Shown in pieces: positions 59,093 to 64,000 of a DNA stretch of 64,000 nt (the stretch's first letter is position 1; each line of letters begins with the position of its first letter). A program made the position numbers and the translations under genes. The DNA comes from Lantana camara. Its lineage: Eukaryota > Streptophyta > Magnoliopsida > Lamiales > Verbenaceae. The stretch is taken from contig CM074865.1 in the NCBI GenBank assembly GCA_037501455.1, forward strand, positions 16,314,501 to 16,378,500. The letters run 5' to 3'. The notes beneath the pieces were generated by a model that had not been told where the DNA came from, did no database searches, and saw only the letters and a program-made list of their open reading frames with translations.

Positions 59093-60013
59093 CATGGGCG
59101 ACGCCACATGAGGCCAAGTGGGGTCACTTGACCCCACTGAATTTTTATTTTCAATTATTTATTTATATATTTAATTTATAATATTTTGTTAATATACCAA
59201 ACTATAATTATTTGACTCGATAATAAAATAAATAAATTGTAATTGACCCTAAGATGATAATAAATTTTGAGAGTGTTTTGCAAACTCTAAAAATATATAT
59301 TTATTAATTTTGAGGATGTTTGGAAACCCTAAAAATAAGTACTTACAATAAGCCCTAGATTATACTGCTTTTTATGATTAAATGGAATTCTACTTAGATA
59401 ATATCATCCTTATTAAAATATTAATATTTTTAGATTACTTTTTTCATTTAAGTAGAACTCTAGCCTATAATTATTTCTTCTCCTTTCAACTAAAAGTCTA
59501 CTAAAAAATCTGTAATTATTGGGTAAATTTATTTTTCTCTTTTATTAATTCTTATCTATTTATTTATTTTTAAGTCGTTTTATTTTATTTTTCATTATCT
59601 ATTTTTCGCATGCATTTCATTTATCATACATAATTGTTATAAATAATTTTAAACTATCTTTTATATTAATATATTATTTAAATCATATTAAATTGTCCAA
59701 AATAGTTTTCAAAAATTAGGGATAAATATGTAACTTGATAAAAATTAAAAGTATCTCATCATTTTTCTCGGCAACCACTCCACGGATTATTTTCCTACTT
59801 TTCACTTTTTTCCCACTGATTTTACTATTGCAAAATTTTACAACTTTAACTTATATTTTAACTATATATATATTCTCTACCTCATCCTACATTATAAAAA
59901 AATATTCTTAATTTATATAAAAGTTTAACACAAAATTATAAACATTTGTTTAGTGATGTCCTAAAAAATAATTTTTTTAACCCCATTGATCAATAATTCT
60001 GGAGTCACCACTG
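59093..60013. mobile_element. hAT-type non-autonomous element, 8-bp TSD
   Basis: Flanked by the perfect 8-bp duplication TTCTCCAA (59085-59092 and 60014-60021), the hAT size. Ends CATGGGCGACGCCACAT and the reverse complement of CTGGAGTCACCACTG pair imperfectly in the form of the plant hAT end CAGTGGCGGAGCCA. The inner GTCACTTGACCCCACTGA motif and its weaker right-hand partner AACCCCATTGATCA support this. The 0.9-kb interior is AT-rich with no transposase. It splits the copia gag, so it is younger than the copia. Confidence 0.9.
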
Positions 60014-60205
60014 TTCTCCAATACTTGTAGTTTGTACCTACAATCTTCTCAACACCATACTGCGTGTTTGAGTTATTTCCCCCATTTGCTAATTCGATAT
60101 CGACTTCCTCTCCACGTTTTCAATCTTCTCTAGAGACACAACAATCTTGATAGACAAGAAGAAAGAACGACTGTGTATATACCTCTCAACGAGGCTCTAG
60201 TACCA

Positions 60206-60498
60206 TGAAATAAAATAGGATAAACCAGAGGAAGTAGAGAAAAACAAAGTAAACCGAAATACAGAATGAGCAGCAGAAAACAAACATCTTTATTTAACAT
60301 AAACCTTCAAATGAGAAATACATCGGATACTGAAATATTTAAAGATAATCTGCTAACAAGACTCCCTAAAAATACTCTAACTAAATATCAAAATATTTGG
60401 TAAACTTATTCTGCCAAAAAATAGGAACGACTAATTGTTATACAAACCATTGACTTGGTAAACAAATAATTCAAGATAAGATGCACTAACTATTAACA
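60206..60498 (-). repeat. 5' LTR of the copia element
   Basis: About 293 bp, matching 55351-55640, adjacent to the primer-binding site at 60193-60205. Confidence 0.93.
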
Positions 60499-60839
60499 GA
60501 CGAGAAGCTTTAAGTGAGAATCAATAAGAAGTCGAACCAATCTTCAAGAACCCATAGCGATTTTTTGGTGGATTTTTGGAGGAGTATATTCGGGTTTTCT
60601 TTTGATTCTGTACACTTTTGTACGAGGTGATGGAAAGCCAAATCTAGATTTTTTATTCCTTTTACTAATCCCAAAAGACTGAGGCATTTTGTATTCCTTA
60701 AACAATTGCAAAATATCTTCTGTACACTAAGGGGCAAATAAGGAAATTCATAATTAAATTTTTTTGGGGCAAAAATTCAAAAAGAAATTGAAAATACTTA
60801 ACGGTAAATATAAGGGCATAACGGGAAATTCATGATATT

Positions 60840-60972
60840 TTTAACGAACCCTAATTTTGGAGGGTTAAGTGTAATTAACAAACTCCAGCGGGGTGGTGTC
60901 TGTGATTATATTTAAAAGTAAAGCACGAACTGTAATTATCCTATCTAATTTGATGTCAAGTGTAATTAACCC
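60840..60972. repeat. MULE right terminal inverted repeat
   Basis: Reverse complement of 51150-51300 (with 44702-44715) in blocks, ending TAATTAACCC. Lacks the poly-C run of the left copy. Confidence 0.85.
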
Positions 60973-61008
60973 TTAATTTTATAAGAACTAGTTTGTGATT
61001 AATATCAT

Positions 61009-61030
61009 ATATATATATATATATATATAT
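61009..61030. repeat. (TA)n microsatellite
   Basis: About 11 TA units between the MULE flank and the next repeat. Confidence 0.9.
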
Positions 61031-64000
61031 GACAAGTGTCGTAATTGTCAAAGTAATTAATTTCCGATTCACAGCTAAAACTGAGTATAGTGCAAACGGG
61101 TCGAATCCACAGAGATTGGTTGAAAATAATTTTAATTAATCAAAAAAGAATTCACCAAAATTAACGAGTAAAAATCAGGGGGTTTTGAGATTTACTAAAC
61201 TAACTAATTAACTAAGAATTAAACAAATTAGAAGAAAAACAAATAATCACTTGAAAGTCGGGTTTTGATAAATCAGTGGGGAAACGATACCAAGCTAGGA
61301 ATCACAATTCAGTTTAGGACATCGATCATAGACGCAAAAATAAATTCAGTTATTCAAATAAACTAGCTATAGCAGATAGAGACACTCGACTCCGCCTCGT
61401 TTTCTCTTAAATAATAGAATAACCTAGAGACACTCGACAGTTATTCCCTAATCAACTCACAACCCTTAGAGACACTCGACAGGATTCAATGAGTCAACAT
61501 CATTAAGAATTAAGAAAACACTAGCCCGAATTAACCTAGTCACGACACGTGCAAGATTCAAATTCGATTATTAACTCCCTTAACAAATCAGATTCGACTT
61601 TACGACTTCCTATCAGTAACGCGCCACTAGTTATCTATCAAGCACTACGTATACTTCATGCAAACAAGAATGACAATATGCAATAACCTACTTAGATTAT
61701 CCGGCCGTAATCACTTAAGCAAATAAATCATAATAAACACGACACTCGGAGAATTAATAAATACTTGAAATAAATACTGAATTATAAAAGCCAATTTGGT
61801 CTCACGATGTCAAAAACATAATTTATGAATTCCTAGTTAAGTATTATGAAATTAGTTACTCAAAGCCAGAAAATCCAAAAACATAAAATAAATTAAAAGC
61901 ATCTAACTAAATTGTCTAAAAGAATAAGAAATTAAAAACGAGGAAGAAGAACTTCGAAAGTTGTGTGTTGCTGCTCCCCGAAATCTTCCCAAGATGCTGC
62001 GTGAAAGCCGAAAGGTGTAGGAAAAGGTTCCCCTCAAATCTGCACCCCATTCCGTCATTAAATAGGCTCCATGATAACCCATTAACCCTCAATTCCTAAT
62101 CCCAAAAGGACTAGTCTTCTCGCCAAAATACTTGTCCACTAAGTATTTAAATTGGACATCAAAGTGGACCCCACTAACACATAATCCAAATCCAACTTGG
62201 ACTTTAGCCTCAACACACCCGCACAAGACTGTTGCACAAGCTTGGACTTCCAATCAAAAATTCTCAAGGCATGCGCATGGGCCTGACCGCCCAGGCCCAA
62301 TTCCAATTAGAAGCTCATCAACCCACTTTCGTTATTCCCTATACATGCAAACGTGCGCCCAGCAACATCCACAATTAATTAGTCCTTCTTTCAGCCCATC
62401 AATACCAGAATAATTCTTACAAGAAAATCACTCCAGCTGGCAACATCGACCTTTTTAAATTGTCATTCCCAACCTCTCTAATTAGCTTGAATATCGCTAT
62501 AATTGAATCAAAAAGCGTTCCTGCACTACCCAAACACCATAGACATCAAACGCACCAATATATATCACTTTAAACTCTAAAATTCAGTCACACATGCACG
62601 AAAAATATGATGTTTAAGCGTGTTATCAAATTCCCCCACACTTGTCCATTTAGTCGTCCTCGAGGGAAATAAAAATCAATGAAACATCACTTCCATCAAA
62701 CATATTCACCAAAGCGAACCTCGAATTTGTGCCTAAACGAATCTAGCAAATTAAACATATTACTCAATCACATGAAATTAAACTAATTAGTACAAAAATT
62801 ATACCCTCGTGTGTAGTGTGAATTAAACAAAAGAATGTACAAAGATTAGATAAATAAGTTAATAATTTCGCATAAGAACCGATCATTACTTTCGAATACA
62901 CCCTTCACTCCATTCTCCACTAATTTGGTTAACTAATAACTCAGGATCGAAAGGTCTTTTAGAGCTTGTAATGTAGGCTTGGGTCAAGGTAGGAAAAAAT
63001 AAATCAAAGGCTAACTCACCAAGCTTACACATTTAAAATTAATCCCCAAATGTTTTCCTTTTATTTCTTCCCAAAAAGACTCCATTTTTTACAATAAATT
63101 CCTAACCCTTTATTGAATTTTCAACAAGACTCAACTCTCTCTTTTGTTTCTCTTTTTTTTTTCTCTTGCTTTTTCTTTTTCAGCTCAAATTCTGCTCATT
63201 TTTTTTTCTTTTTCAATTTTTTTCCTGACTCCCTTTTTTTTTCCTTTCTTTTTGTTTCATCGCTTCACATTTTTTTCTCTCTCTACATAATGAAACTTTC
63301 ACAACGCAACCCAAGAAAAAGGAGTCTAAACATCAATCAATACAATCCCCAAAAAGAAAATGAGTAAGCAAGGTGTAACAAAGATATGGGTAGGAAATTC
63401 GTATTGTGCTTTTGGCTTGTAACATGGCTATGAAAGAAATTTTAGCACAATACATATGGCACAACGGGGTCAACTTGGCAATGTTATTTAGTGAAAATCC
63501 TAAAAAGGCCAAAAACACCGACAACAAATGCCTAAGTCATTTCCCGAATTAATCATCAACCAATCTATTTCGCCTCGAAGGGAGTTAAAGTGTACTCTAA
63601 TCAATTTTCAGAACTTTATTGAAAAATATAACCAACCTATCTAAGCAAAATACATAAACTGTTCAATTAGTGCGCGAGAAATAAGGGCATAATAACGTAC
63701 TAATTATTCAAACTTCACACAATCTTTAATGTATTCAAGTGCCTAATAAGTTCTAGCAAAAATTCAAAACTCAAGCTTAAGTAAACATATTCAAAACAGG
63801 AACAAATTATTCATAATTTCTAACATCCTCGAATTCAAGTAAACAACAAGTAAAAACAGTTAATGCATGCAAAAAAATCGAATTCAAGTACGAAAGCTAA
63901 ACAGTAAATAGGCTTATCCCTCCCCCACACTTAAATCATGAATTGTCCTCAAGGCATAAGAAAAATCGAGAGAAAAGAGGATTTCCCTGAAGTGCAGATC
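61029..64000 (+). mobile_element. Probable Ty3/gypsy-like LTR or non-coding part, incomplete
   Basis: From TGACAAGTGTCGTAATTGTC onward the sequence contains motifs I associate with long plant LTR-retrotransposon non-coding regions, namely GGGTCGAATCCACAGAGATT (61100-61119) and two TCCCCCACACTT segments (62632-62643 and about 63920). The second half is pyrimidine-rich on the plus strand (63110-63290). No coding domain seen. It runs off the window, so neither the partner LTR nor the target duplication is visible. The strand is a guess. Confidence 0.4.
61378..61483. repeat. Dispersed GAGACACTCGAC repeats
   Basis: AGAGACACTCGAC occurs three times, near 61379, 61431 and 61468, with unrelated spacers. 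Confidence 0.7.

Larger units (their letters stand above)
55351..60498 (-). mobile_element. Ty1/copia element with both LTRs, inside the MULE
   Basis: Minus-strand element. The 5' LTR is 60206-60498 and the 3' LTR 55351-55640 (about 290 bp, TGTTAA to TTTCA on the sense strand); by eye they differ at about 16 aligned positions plus two small indels. The primer-binding site TGGTACTAGAGCC (complement of 60193-60205) is a variant of the initiator-Met-tRNA site, and TAAGAGGGGG (complement of 55641-55650) is the polypurine tract. Flanks GTAGA and GACGA match at only 3 of 5 bases. A hAT element sits in its gag. Confidence 0.92.
44702..60972 (-). mobile_element. Autonomous-type Mutator-like element, expanded by nested insertions
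   Basis: The left TIR (44702-44715, continued at 51150-51300 after the LINE) and the right TIR (about 60840-60972) are inverted copies: both start GGGTTAATTACA and share AATTAGATAGG, TAATTACAGTTCGT and GCTGGAGTTTGTTAATTACA. Flanks TAAATTTAA and TTAATTTTA match at 7 of 9 bases. Removing the LINE (44716-51149), the copia (55351-60498) and their duplications leaves about 4.7 kb, the normal size for a MuDR-type element. The transposase remnant lies on the minus strand. Poly-C tracts interrupt the left TIR and the transposase. Confidence 0.88.

Noticed and set aside
62132..63367. Plus-strand frames of 84-93 codons
   Set aside because: Lie in a low-complexity pyrimidine-rich part of probable retrotransposon non-coding sequence.
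1..64000. tRNA or rRNA genes
   Set aside because: No cloverleaf with A/B boxes or rRNA-like stretch was recognised by eye; a tRNAscan run would be needed to exclude them.

Overview
This is a plant nuclear sequence, most likely from a eudicot. It is AT-rich, carries intron-containing F-box genes, and is dominated by plant-type transposable elements: Ty1/copia, Ty3/gypsy-like, L1-type LINE, Mutator-like, hAT and PIF/Harbinger-like. I see no bacterial, organellar or viral genome features. The species cannot be named from sequence alone.

Layout. 1-5400: a decayed copia element, broken by a reverse-matching solo LTR that is itself broken by a second solo LTR of the same family. 5500-9125: AT-rich DNA with three terminal-inverted-repeat (TIR) elements. 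9331-11299: promoter and an intact three-exon F-box/FBD/LRR gene. 11800-15500: LINE scraps and several MITEs. 15618-17424: rearranged F-box/FBD pseudogene copies. 19170-22900: fragments of LINEs and a copia element. 23150-25020: a direct repeat, one copy split by a PIF/Harbinger-like element. 25288-27317: a second intact F-box/FBD gene with a non-coding leader. 28000-31890: AT-rich, nothing recognised. 31894-33835: a third solo LTR. 34012-34515: a minisatellite. 35544-37616: a frameshifted near-duplicate of the 25.9 kb F-box gene, followed by nested MITEs and a fourth, older solo LTR (38202-41622). 42551-42680: an F-box exon scrap. 44702-60972: an old autonomous-type Mutator-like element (MULE), expanded from about 4.7 kb to 16.3 kb by a full-length LINE, a copia element and a hAT inside the copia. 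61029-64000: probable gypsy-like non-coding sequence running off the window.

The only host genes I can support are the F-box/FBD/LRR family, in a local birth-and-death cluster: two intact reading frames, one frameshifted copy, one rearranged pseudogene locus and one exon scrap. Their products would be substrate-recognition subunits of SCF ubiquitin ligases. Everything else is mobile-element DNA. I found no undescribed multi-gene system. The strongest new observations are the two multi-layer insertion stacks with readable target-site duplications, three places where a duplicated neighbour preserves the empty site, an open phase-matched N-terminal extension upstream of the 36 kb F-box copy, and transposon stop codons that fit C-to-T type changes.
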